From assembly GCA_907165065.1 (NCBI GenBank), contig OU015550.1, positions 3,064,001 to 3,128,000 of the forward strand: a stretch of 64,000 nucleotides of DNA, written 5' to 3'. The notes under the pieces are model-generated. The model was not told the DNA's origin. It saw only the letters and a program-made list of their open reading frames with translations, and did no database searches. The stretch comes from Caprimulgus europaeus (taxonomy: Eukaryota; Chordata; Aves; Caprimulgiformes; Caprimulgidae). Shown in pieces: positions 26,201 through 38,200 of this stretch; the first letter of the stretch is position 1; each line of letters opens with the position of its first letter. The position numbers were made by a program, and so were the translations under genes.

Positions 26201-29200
26201 AGCAACAGCCAAACACAAGAGACAAGGTGTTCCCAGATCCTTTGTAAAGCACACAAGTCCCTCTGGGAGAGGAGAGACCAGTTCGATACTTAACCTGGCT
26301 GTAGAGTGGATTTTCAGCCAGCTCTAGAAAGAGGATGGCTCTACACACATTTGTTTTCTTCTTTTGTTACTTTACATCTTGAATTAGCTTTAATACCCAG
26401 TGGGATGTTGATTTGAAGACCAGGAGAGCAGGGCCAATCATCTGCCGATGCAAACATGCAAACGCCAGCAGGTCTTCAAATTCAGCTGGATGGGGAACAT
26501 GGCTCATGGAAACTCCTGCACTGGTTCATCTCACTTGTAACAACATGGCACAGCTTCCCACCCCTCAGCATTTACTTGACTCTGCACAAGATCTGCTTCT
26601 TTTCTAAGCTAACAAGAGCAGGTCCTCGCAATCTCTTAGCTGTCAAGATAGCAGAGCTGCCCTTCCTCCGTGTACACTGTGTACAGGAACGTTTAGAAAA
26701 GTGACAATTGCCAGGAAACAAAACAATTGTAATCCAGACCCACCCAACAAAGAGTTTAATTGTTCCAGTTACTCTCTGCCCTCTATATTTTCCCTAAATC
26801 CATCTAAGCAAACAGCTCTGCTTTTTGAATGCTCACTTACCTTTTGTTTTCCTATCCACCGCAACTGGCTTTTTAGTTTCTGCTGTAAGCAACAGCTCGT
26901 AAGGGTGTTCCTCTTCCTCAGCTCCACTTCCCCTGCTTTTTCCTCGTGCAACAGAGGCCTGATGAAAAACAGCATAATGTTGTTCTCCACAAAGCAATGC
27001 TATTTATCCCAGCAATAAAGCACAAGGCCTCTTTATGCCATGGTTTAAGCAAGGAATTGGCAGAGGCAACACCTTCGCTGTGGAGTGCGATCCAAAATGT
27101 AATACTCTTTTTTTTTCTTTCCCCCCCCCCCCCTCAAAAAAACCCACCCAGAGCCCCTTCATTTTCTAGTATTTAAGGTTGCTGACAGCTTTCTAACATT
27201 GACCAACTGATTCACTGAGTAAGGTCTGCAGACAGCCTGGAGTGAGAAAAAAAGAGCTGAGACCGTTATTCCTGTTCATCCCAACTCAGACTTACTGTTG
27301 CCATTGGAATTTGCATCGTCATTCACTATTTAGTTGCTGGCCCTATTAGGGCATGGCTGGGGAAAAAAAGAAAGGCACAAATCCCTGGCACCTTCTCAGA
27401 TCTAACCTCAGGATACACAGCATATTTAGGAATAAAGAGCCCTCAGGCAACACTGTATAAACTCAGTTTAACCTCAGGATGTGCAGCAGTGATTGTTCTC
27501 ATTTAAATCCCCAAAAAGCCTCTGATTAGAGTTGGTTTGTAATATTGGCAGACCCTCCACAAGCTGCTCTGGAAAGTCATCACCCTTGTGCTGGGGTGAG
27601 GTCTTGATGCATGAACCCCATGAGTCTTGCTGCAGACTCACTTGTGCTGGTCTACCTCAACACCAAGGATGATGGGCATTTGACATCCTTAGAAAGCCAA
27701 CTGTGCCATCCCAGTGCTAATGGGGCAAAACTGGGCTCCAAGGCACCCTGCCTGCATAGTCAGCTGCCTTTCAGCACCATCTCCCGGCAGATTGATGCAA
27801 CCATGTCCCAGAAGCTCTATGTGCCCACAGCCAACTGTGGTGGGGTCAAACCCAGGCTAGAAAGCAAGTGATCCCTACCTGCTGCCAAGATGGGGAAGAA
27901 CAGGTCTGAACAAAACATCTCCCCAGGAAGGGCTCTCATACTGCTCACAGACTGCTGGAACTGCCACTGTCTAGACAACAGAGTAAGCACCACCTCCAAT
28001 TTCTTCCCCAAAATGAAAGCATCGGAGTTGCTTCAAAGGCAAATAGGTACCTACCTGACTGCAGTCTAGCCAGGACTCCTGGAAGCTTAGGGAGTCTGGA
28101 AAGACAGGCAGGAATCCAGCACAGACAGCAGTCCTACATCCGTGTACTGTTTCTTTGTAAGCCCAGCTGGCTTTTAAATCAACTTCCTCAATGGGAGGAA
28201 ACAGGCCATAGCCAGCAAAGAAAGTATTTATTTTATTTGCTTTAAGCATGAGCAGGCAGGCAGACCTGCTACTTTTCAGGTGAAGGAGCTCATAATGAGC
28301 AAATTAAGGAAAAAAAAACAAATTTCTGAGCAGATGGTGGCACAAAAACATCAGACTGTAACAGCAGGTAACAGGCTCTCGCCAAAGATCTTGGAAAAAT
28401 ACTGCACAGCAGCAGCTTGTCTGAACAGTTGTAGCCTGGACCTCAAGGCAGACATGAGGGTACTCCCAAGACTCCTGCAGATGATGGTTATTGTGTTGTC
28501 CTCTTTCACATGCACTAAATGCACTCAAAGGCAGTAGCTTCCTAGCATCACACAACTCCCAGTTTTTGCTTTACAAACTTTTCTGCATGCATTTGGAGGC
28601 CTGGTTCCACTTTATTTTCTCCATCTTTCATCCTTCCAAGATTTAAATAGAGTTTCAGTTTCAAATTCACTCAAAATGAAGACTATTGTGTGCTGGAGAA
28701 ATGTGCTTGCTCTATAGGCTCTGCAATCGGGATAACAAAATCAAATAAAACTTTCTTCCAATTAATCTTTCATTTATTTATACATGTTGCTTAGCATGTA
28801 TAAATATTCCCTATTAGCAACATGTATAAATATTCCCTATTAGCAAAGCTCAAAAATAAGATGTTGTTAAAAATCAGCATGCTCTTTAAAGTGTACTTAA
28901 TCCACAGCAGTGGACTTGGAAAGACTTTTTCAAGGGTAACTCATCTGTTTTTTCTCTCCTCCCCCACCAGAAGTGCAGATCAAGCTGCTGGAACAATCCT
29001 GGTGCCTTGTCTTTTGTCTGCACTTCCCTTTTGGAGATGAGCAGTAAACAAATGAAACTGAAGTTTAATTTGATAACATAGACTCTTACTCAGCTACAAA
29101 CCCAGAAGGTTTCTGCAGATAGTAAGAGGTGGCACTCAAGCACCTCCAAACAATCAGCTCTTCTGCCTGTTTGGACTCATGTTTTTCTATGATGAAAGTA

Positions 29201-32200
29201 AAAAGTTTCTTGTTTATGCACATCTGCTTTGAGTGATAGCCCCATCTTGGCAATGGAATAAAAAGATTACTTTTGAAACTCAAGTTTGGCCCAACCCCAG
29301 AAGCTTCAATGACTAACTGTCCTGGCTCTAATGTGAGAGCAGCACTGGAGGATGGCAGATCAGGATGCTGCAATGAGACCTTTCCAGCAATCCCTAAGTG
29401 CATTCCTGTTCACGCCTGCCCAACCCAGAGAGAACATGTACTGAGATGACAAATAATGGGCAAGAGTCAGGAAAGCCAAGCACCCTAGAAACAACAAAGA
29501 AAAAGAATCAGACCCAAAACTGCCTTATTTGTACATCTAGAAGGTCACACACTGCCTGCAAGTGATATCAGTGACATTGGTTGCAAATCAAGATCTCCCC
29601 AGCGAGTGACCCACGTACAGGTCTATTTGCCAGCAAGATTTCCTTTAATGGATCATGTTCCCAAAGCTGTTAATGGCAGGACAACACAGCAGGTGTTTGA
29701 TAATTAAATATGGCAAGATAACTCAGCAGGAGCAGTCAATGCACGTTTCCCTCCCTCGTGTTTATCATCATAAACAAGTTCTCCTTTCCAATTATGCTGT
29801 GACCTGCAACCCAGCAGTCCTCTGCCCAGAGCTGGCCACGGGACTGGTTATCACACACTGCAAAACCATTTTAACAGCAGTGGAGAGATCAGTCTGCAAT
29901 TTCACAGTTCAGTTTTACTGTTTATGGACTGTTTGGAGCTTTACTCTCTCTCTCTCTCTCTCTAAAAAGAGTCAGTTCTATTAAAGCAAATTATATTTAC
30001 TCCTGTTTCATGTAGATTTGACATGCTTAAGCAAACAGATCACATTTATGCCTTGTAGGAACTTCAGCAGATCGACACATTCAAAGCAAAGCACCTGGAG
30101 GAGCAGAGTCTGTTCTGACAGCTAGACATAGCAGCAGCACACACTCCACTTGGTTTACATATAACCCACTGCATTTGGAAAAGCAAGGAAACCCCCAAGA
30201 TTTGTTTTTGCTTTGCAGATTTGCCTGGGTGTCAGCAGAAGTTGCCAAGACACATTTGTGGTTTCACACACCCCCATAACATGGGTCTCCTGGAGAGCCC
30301 TCACATCTAAGGTTCACAGGCAGGTGAATAAAAATGAGTGATAAGAAGTCCAGGAGCAACAATGCAGGATCAGAGATCTTTAGTTTCATCAAACAGCAGC
30401 TCACACGCATTGACCTCGGCAGAAGACAGTTTTAACATATGCTGGGCCAGAATTTCTGCTGAATTCAAGCCCCTGATCCCTGTTCATGTCAGCAGGACCC
30501 ACAAGCCCACGCATCTCCTCCACAGCTGGAAGCAGGAAGCGATGGCCCTCTGGGTTTCAGTCACAAGTGAAGATGCATTTGGTGAAATCATTACAAGTGG
30601 GCAACAGTCCACATCGCAACGTGATTCAGAAAAATCTCTTCCTAAGGGAATTCCCAGCCAAGAATAGGAAAGTAAGGCTGAAGGTCAACAACACAGAGGT
30701 GCCCTGGAAGAACCACACAAAGGAAGTTCCCATGGCAAGTGAAAGCAGCAATGGTGGAGTGAAAAAAAACTTCACATTCACAACCCAACCTCATCTCATA
30801 GTTGGCTCCTCCCAAATTATTAAAATTGTTCCTTAAACCACATTCCAATAAAACATCCCAGATCAAGTCCCATGTACCTCACAGGAAGCACCATGGCCTA
30901 TCTTCTTCTCCACATGCTGATCCTCCTCTTCATCAGGTGGAGGCTTGGCAGGCGGAGGTGGACGTTCTCTCTGCAGTTTAGAAGACCACTGTCAACTGCA
31001 TTGCGTTAAAGCATGTCCCCTTCTGCTTCCACCAACACCAATTCCATGCTGCTGTGAATGCAGCATGGTAAGAACCTCCTCAAATTAATCTGCGTGGAGC
31101 AGAAGTTCAGTCCTAACAGCACAGGTCTTGGCAATGGTTGCTGCCTTTCCTCCTCCTCCTCCTCCTCCTCTCTAGTAGGACACCTACTTAGGGGCAGAAA
31201 CCCCTTTCTGAATATTCACTGTCCTGTGGATGGGCTCCTGTTGCTAACACAGACCATCCACTTCTGCTCTGAAACAGGAACACTGCACAAGGCCAGCTCA
31301 GACCCACGTGAGCACCAACTGTGCTTTCAGGAGAATAAAACCACTGGGGTGGAAGGTGCTGTGTACACAGGTTTATTGCTTCATTACTTAAGCCAGTTCA
31401 TTCAGACCCAGACTGGTAATGTCAATGGCATGGCATTACACAGGGCAGGCCAGCAATGAACTCACACAAAGGGGTAGAAAAGGAAGACTCATCACTTGTG
31501 TCTAAACGAAACAGTAACATGAATAAGTGATTCCAGAGACACCTTTTATAGTGGAAAAACCCTAGAGATCAAGAGACAATGCTGCACTGCATTCCTCAAA
31601 TATCCCAAGATTGCCTGTGGGCAGTGAGAGCTGCTGCCTGGTCTCCATGCAGAGCTACACACATCTCTAGGTCCCCTCCTGCCCTCCAACAGCTCCATCT
31701 AATGGCAAAGGGAAAGACGGCAGAGCTGAACCACTCCACAAAACTCAAGCTAAGTTTTGGGAGACTCCAACGAGTTCCTGGAGCACGTCCCTCTTTCATC
31801 TCCCTTTTCACTGCAGTTCAGTATCTCATCGTTTCTTATTTGTGATAGTTGAGCTTATTTCACATCAGATACTATTAACACAGGACAGTACGTGATGGAT
31901 AAAAGCCACCAAGATTTAGATAGTGCAGCTGGTACTGCAAACCCTAAAGAGAGATCAGGCTGAAATGTCAGTCTCGTAAAGCTTTTGTCTCATTGCTACT
32001 ATATTTGCTAATAGTGCAGGAAAAAGACTGCACCTCTTCACAGAGAGAGAGGAAGCATGGTTACAGTACCACCAGCAGTTTCATTGTTCATTGCTGCTTT
32101 GCCTTTTGTCCAAAAATACATCCACGGAGCAGGCTTTGTAAAACCAACCAGAAAACAAGCCCTGAAGCTGACACAGCATGCTGCAAAGCCAGCATCCCAT

Positions 32201-35200
32201 CTGCCCCACAGCGGTGTTGTCACTGACTGCTAAGGGGGCAGCAGATGCAACTAACAGAAGGTGAGGAAGAGTTCTCTGGAGACAGCTCCAGGAGCTTTGC
32301 ATTGCCTTGTAAAGCCTTGAGTACCCTCTACAGACCTCTGCAAGTAATGCACAAAAAAAGACATTTCTGTTTCCAATAGGATATTCTGAAAGATTAATTT
32401 CCTGGGAGCCTTCTCTTGGGCACAGCAGAGGGTTAGAGAGATGAGAAAAATGCTCCACACAAGTTTCCAAAGCTTTCTTCTAGATAAGAAGTTAGCCCTT
32501 CAGCTAAGTGCAATGTCCTGACAAACCAAAACTCCCAGGCACCAGTATTGTACTGCCAGAGAACAGAGGATACAACACTAGGTGAAAATCAGGCACACAG
32601 AAGGGGCTACTCGTGGGCAATGCAAGGGAGCTCATGTGAGCAGGTCAGTGAAAAAGGAGAGGTGCCTGTCTGCTCTAATCACTGTCAGGGATGGGTTCAG
32701 AGATTTCCTCAAGCTGGGGGATTGGCAGTCTGCTGCAAAATCATGAAATGGAGCTAAGCTACCTAGCCTTGTAAGGCAAGCAAGAGATGAACACACACAG
32801 CTACGTACAGGCCTGACTCCTGCTGCTTTGAGACCTGCAGATTCCACTTCCTTATTCACAGACTCTCGGTCTGAAGATCTCCCACTGGCAAGGCTGTCCA
32901 GGGAGTGGCAGGACGTTGCATTGTATAAAGCTTCATACGGGCTCTCCTCTTCTGGGTTCACATCAAAGTCTATGATCAGTTCTGTCACTGCTTTCTCCAC
33001 ATCACCTGTGAGGGGGACAGACAAGATCATCACTTTGGGCTTCTGCAGAAGTTGCAGGTAGGAGAGTGCTGGTGACTGTCGTGTTACAAGGAAGCCTACC
33101 CTGAGCTATCCGGCACACAGGGTCCATGGCTGGCACAAGTGGTGCTTGAACAGTCTTCTCTGCAGCTTTGGCACTTTTCTTCCCAATTGTGTAATCTGCA
33201 GGGAGGTGGGGGAGACAGGGTCAGTTTATGTTGATCTAGTTTTACATCCACTTCAGTACACAGCACTTCCTCCCTTCTGGATGGAAGGCCAACTGTCAGC
33301 TTATTAAGTCTCCAAAAAATAACCAAAGTACATGATTAAAACTTGCAGCTTCGATCCCAAAATAGAAGCAGGAGGTCTCTTCAATCCCATGCACAACATT
33401 AAGGATGGTTCTTTGAACTTTTACAGAGTCTTTAATCAGAAGGCTGCAAAGCTCCTGTATGGACACACCATCATGGAGCAGATTCATGCTACCTCACTGA
33501 ACAGAGATGTAGTCTGGTCTTCTGGTAAGACAGAGAAACCAATTCCAGCTGTGGTCCTCTAACCACAGGCAAAACCAGAAACATTAAGCTTACATGAATA
33601 AAATCAGACAGCAACATCTCACACAGACAGCTCACTTAGAGGAGCAAACAGCATTTACCTGCAAGAACTTCAGTTTTCAAGCCCATCTTTGTCTTCAGTT
33701 TCAGACTAGAGATAATACCTACCAGCCTCACAGGCAAAGCTTAATTAAAAGTCTGCAAAGTGCTTTGAACCTGCAAAGCTCTCAAATGCTAAGCCATGAA
33801 TAATGCACACCAGTTGCATATGCTTCTGATCTTTCTCCCCACAGCTGAGAGGAAATTGAGACAGCATAATTACAAGGTATGAATTTAGCTAAGATGCCAC
33901 ATTTCATTCCCTAACTTGGACAGACACAATGAGTCAAGCTCCTTTATAAACCACAAGTAATCAAGGCCTTTTCTGTAAATCTCATCTGCAAAATCCATGC
34001 CCAAGCTTCACAATGAAGCGAGGAGGAGGATGTAAGATCCATGGACAACTATTTGCCTGCATAGACACATAAAGGATAGTTAATCCAAAACCATTTCTAA
34101 AGCCATTACTTTGCATTCTGTAAGCAGATTTGGGCTATCCTTAATTTTAATTAACTTCTAAAGCGAGTTAAACAAAGCTCAATTAAGCCCATTTACACTG
34201 CAAAAGTCATGCCACACTCCTTCAGCAAAAGAACTAATCCCCTTAAATCTCCTCCCTGGAAGTCCTCCTGCAAACATCTGGTCTGGAGACAGTTCACCCG
34301 AGGGTTTGAGCATCATTCCTTCCAACACCTGTAAGCTTCTCATCAAAGGATCTGAGCTGGCCTGAAGCTGCTTTGCTTTCAGCACTTTCCAGGACTAGAG
34401 AACAAAATCCTGTACTTGCATGGGCACAATCAGCACCCAAACTTTCCCCCCCTGCCCACACATAGAGCTACATCACTTACCTTCAATAAGAGCTGCTATG
34501 TGTTGGCTTTTCTGAGAAGGAAGTTCCCTCACAATATCCAGAGCTGTCAGGCCTCTGTTATCCTTTATGTTCACATCAATACCTATGGCAATGGGTATAG
34601 AGAAGGCAAAAGCAAGAATATTTTCTAACTATGTGCAAATTCATGTCTTTCATCAACTCAGATCTTACATTTGTGATCATCACTGTGAGGGGAGGTAAAA
34701 AATGCCTCAGAGGAGCAGACCTAAAGCCAAACATAACCTCTCCTATAACCCTCTCCAAGGAACTTTGATAGCTGGTTGGAGAAACATGCTGCCACTATAA
34801 AGGGGTTTCCTCAAGTTCTAGGTGAAGGGATTACCACTTTAGTGCTTCAAGAGGGGATCACTCTCTCACCTGCAGCCAGCAATATTTGTACCACATCTGT
34901 CTTGCCAAACAAAGCAGCTTCGTGCAAAGCACTGCCTTTTTCAGTCTGCAAATTAAATGGAAAAATAGCATCAAGCTAGACAGTGGGGAATGGTGATGGA
35001 GGCATGTTTCAGAAGGTTACAGAAGCAATAAATATACAGCATCATATACAAACTGTGGGCAACAATATGTACAACTGAGGACAGATTATCAATGCTGTGA
35101 ATTTGGAATGGAAAATGGGGATGGTCTCTTCAGAGAGACATGCAGGCCCAGGTTAGGAAGGACTTTCTACAGCTTAGCAAGAGGTCATGTCCTGAAAAGG

Positions 35201-38200
35201 AAAGACAAGACCACCACATACAAGTTATTGCTGTGAAAACAGCATATTGACAAGTGGCTTGATAGAAAGAGACACAGTTTGTCCCCATCGCTATCAAGAG
35301 CTCATGGGATTGCAGGGCAGAACACCTTAGGCAACAGGGGGGCTTTCTGTACCTCCCTTGCTGTGTCTGGTGCTCTCTGTCCCACTAACAAGCAAGCATG
35401 AAGCATGCACAGCACCAGAATCCCTCTGAGCAGCTTCTCAGAGCAACCAAGAGCTGAACAAACAGCCCAGAGGAAAACAAAGCTATCGCTGATCTTTCAC
35501 ACACACAAACCCTCTGGGAGGAGTGTTAGTTAGGTGGAGCTCTCCGTATCACGGACTACAGAGGTTCTCCAACCCCCAGCAATCAGACCAGCCCTTCCCA
35601 CACAGAATACCTGATAGTTGCTATCCATGCCAGCATCCAGGAGGACGTGGACTACAGTTTTGTGACCATTCCTAGCCGCCAAGTGCAGGGGAGTGTGTTT
35701 CTTAGTGTTGCAGCTTAAAAGATTCGGGTGAGCGTTCAAGAGCATCTTCACGACTTCCAGCCTCCCATAGAGCGCTGCCAGGTCCAGAGGAGTCTCAAAC
35801 TTGTTATTACGCATGGTGGGGTCAGTCAGCTCCTCCAGAAGGACCTTCACCACCTCAGTGTGGCCGTACTGCGCGGCGCAGTGCAGCGCCGTCTCGTTGT
35901 CGTTGTTCTGGGGGATCACAAACACCAGCGCATCAGAACGGGGGAGGACAGAGCTGCTCCACGCCTCCACTCAAACCATTGAAGTTTAAATGCAAAAAAC
36001 AAGACAAAAAAGCAGTCAGGAAGTAGAGAACCCAGTTTGAAACAGAGCCTGGAGCAATGTGTTCACCATCTCACTACCATTTGCCAGGCACAAACATCCC
36101 CCTTGTGAATTCACCAACCGACCCACCCAGGGAAAGCTTCAAAAAATATTCAGAACAATAAACTTTACTCAGATATGGGAAATCTGCTCCATGGGAAATA
36201 GGTGCTTGCTATAGGTGCTGCTTTCAAAGTCCTGAGGTCAAAATCAAGGGGACAATGCTAAAGTTTAAGGGATTGTCGAGCTGTATCTGCATTCCCATTA
36301 ATTCTGCTAGCACCTGGGGAAGGCAGTCTGTTATTTGTTACCAACATCCCACACTTTGGGGTGCTACAAAAATAGAAGGCTGCAATAGATGATAAGCAAA
36401 CTGCAGCAGGAATTCTATCCACCATAGCTTAATCGTCATCATTTTAGATTTAAACTTCAATTGTTTCCAATCCTACTTATCCTGGTTATAAATCATTCCA
36501 CCTTTGCAACTCTGAAGCTCGCAAGCTGGCTGTTCAAAGGGTGCCATGAAGTTACATGCAGTTTGTGAATTAGGAAGCAGTGCAATTAGATCACTCCACT
36601 AATGATCCCTTGTAGTCAAGGGCTCAGGTCAACTGAGGGAAAGAGATGTTCAAGCAACAAGAGAACATCTCCACGGTGAAAGCCAGATCCAATTAATGCA
36701 TGCAGCATCTGTCAGGTTAAAAATCAGCAATGCAGAGCACTGAAAGACAATCAACCTCAGATATTTCATTTGCAGGTGCAAAATAGGAACATGGCCAGAT
36801 TTAAAAGAGCCTTTTCTCAAATTAAATTCATCTCAAGTTTACTGTGTGTTATAAACAGGGGGATTTCTGTTAAAGGAGTTTAGAAACAAATACTTCAAGC
36901 TAAATTTGACCCAAAATACCTTAGTACAAACTGTTGCACACTTCAACTCTAGCTGAAAGAATCATGGTTAAATTTGTCATTTTAAGAACAGTTCCCATTT
37001 AAAAAAACCCCAAAACACAACAGAGAACATACTTGTCTTGATGGAGTTAGAATGAGGACTTTAGAAACCCAATTTGATCAAAGTACCTTCCTTTTTGCTT
37101 TGAGAGCTCATGTGCTTTTTTGGATACCAGCTTGTAGGAGCAGTCAATATTTTGCACCATTTCACAACCACGCTGCAGAACTTGCTCTGTTGTACAAGTA
37201 CTTTAATCCTATTAAGGTGTTAAGTCATCCTAAGGATTACAGGAGTCACGCATGCAAACTTCCCCTTGTTTTAATCTGATATTTGCATCATTTTACAGCC
37301 ATGTGAAAAGCATAAGGGAAGCAAGGAGTTTTGGAGAAGCTCTGCAGCTACAACTTGGATGAAAGCAAAGATTAAGGAGGCAGGAAGGAGCAACAGCCAC
37401 ATGCAGAAGTGAGATCTTCAGAAGGTCAGGAAAGCATGGCATCGCTATTAGCACAGAAATTCAAAGTCAAACAACAGGCTCTATACTTGGAGTGGCAGAG
37501 GCAGCCATGGTGAAGGAAGGCACATACAAGTGGACAGAAGTTACTGTAGAATAAAGAAGTCTGCACATAAAATACACATATGGAGTGAGAAGGGGAGAGA
37601 ATAGAGAACTACACATATTACACCTCTCAATGAGCTTCACCTGCTGGTCTCGATGCATTTAAAAGGTTGGTAAATCACATTATTCTCATTTGACAGGGAA
37701 GGGAACCCAGGTATCAGTGAGCCCACAACACAGCCAGACTGAGGCCTCAGCCTGCCCCATGGCATGAGGGAGGCTTGCTGCCAATTTTTGCAGATAACCC
37801 CAACCCCTGTGGAGCAGCAAATACCTGCCAAAGAGCCCCGGGGGTACGCACTGCTCACATCACGCTAGCCCTGGCTACCGGGGACTTCCACTGCTAGGAC
37901 ATCCCCCTCCCATCCCTCCCTGGCACAGAGACCATATCCCCCAAGGGTGCTTTAAAGCACACAGCAACTCCAAACACCTGCCTGACGGCTCAGAAATGGG
38001 AACACAACATCCTTTAATAACATAATTGTTGAAGATTTCCCCCATCTTCACTGCAATTTAGTCTAATTTTCCTTAAGCAGGTCAAGGCTCCGACACTTGG
38101 GATGAAATCCCCAGACTTCCCTCCTGCAACAGAGATCACCAGGTGGTAAATCCCTTGAATCATTACAGCAAGTCTTTCCCCATCACAGACTGTGTACTGG

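Larger units (their letters stand above)
26959..30877 (-). other. ANKS1A: ANKS1A intron 9
   Basis: This 3,919-bp intron has donor gtacat and acceptor ctgtttttcatcag. It contains a perfect 26-bp tandem duplication at 28.8 kb, a (CT)n run at 29.94 kb, and a T/C tract including 13 cytosines at 27.1 kb, which is a G-run on the sense strand about 165 nt before exon 10. No coding signal is seen. Confidence 0.85.

Noticed and set aside
26769-26990. 73-codon minus-strand open frame across exon 10
   Set aside because: It is in another frame from [13 protein letters not shown] and reads through the splice sites. It is a shadow of exon 10.
34179-34385. 69-codon sense-strand open frame in intron 6 as an extra exon
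   Set aside because: No family match and no acceptor/donor pair giving a consistent phase. Exons 6 and 7 already join in phase.
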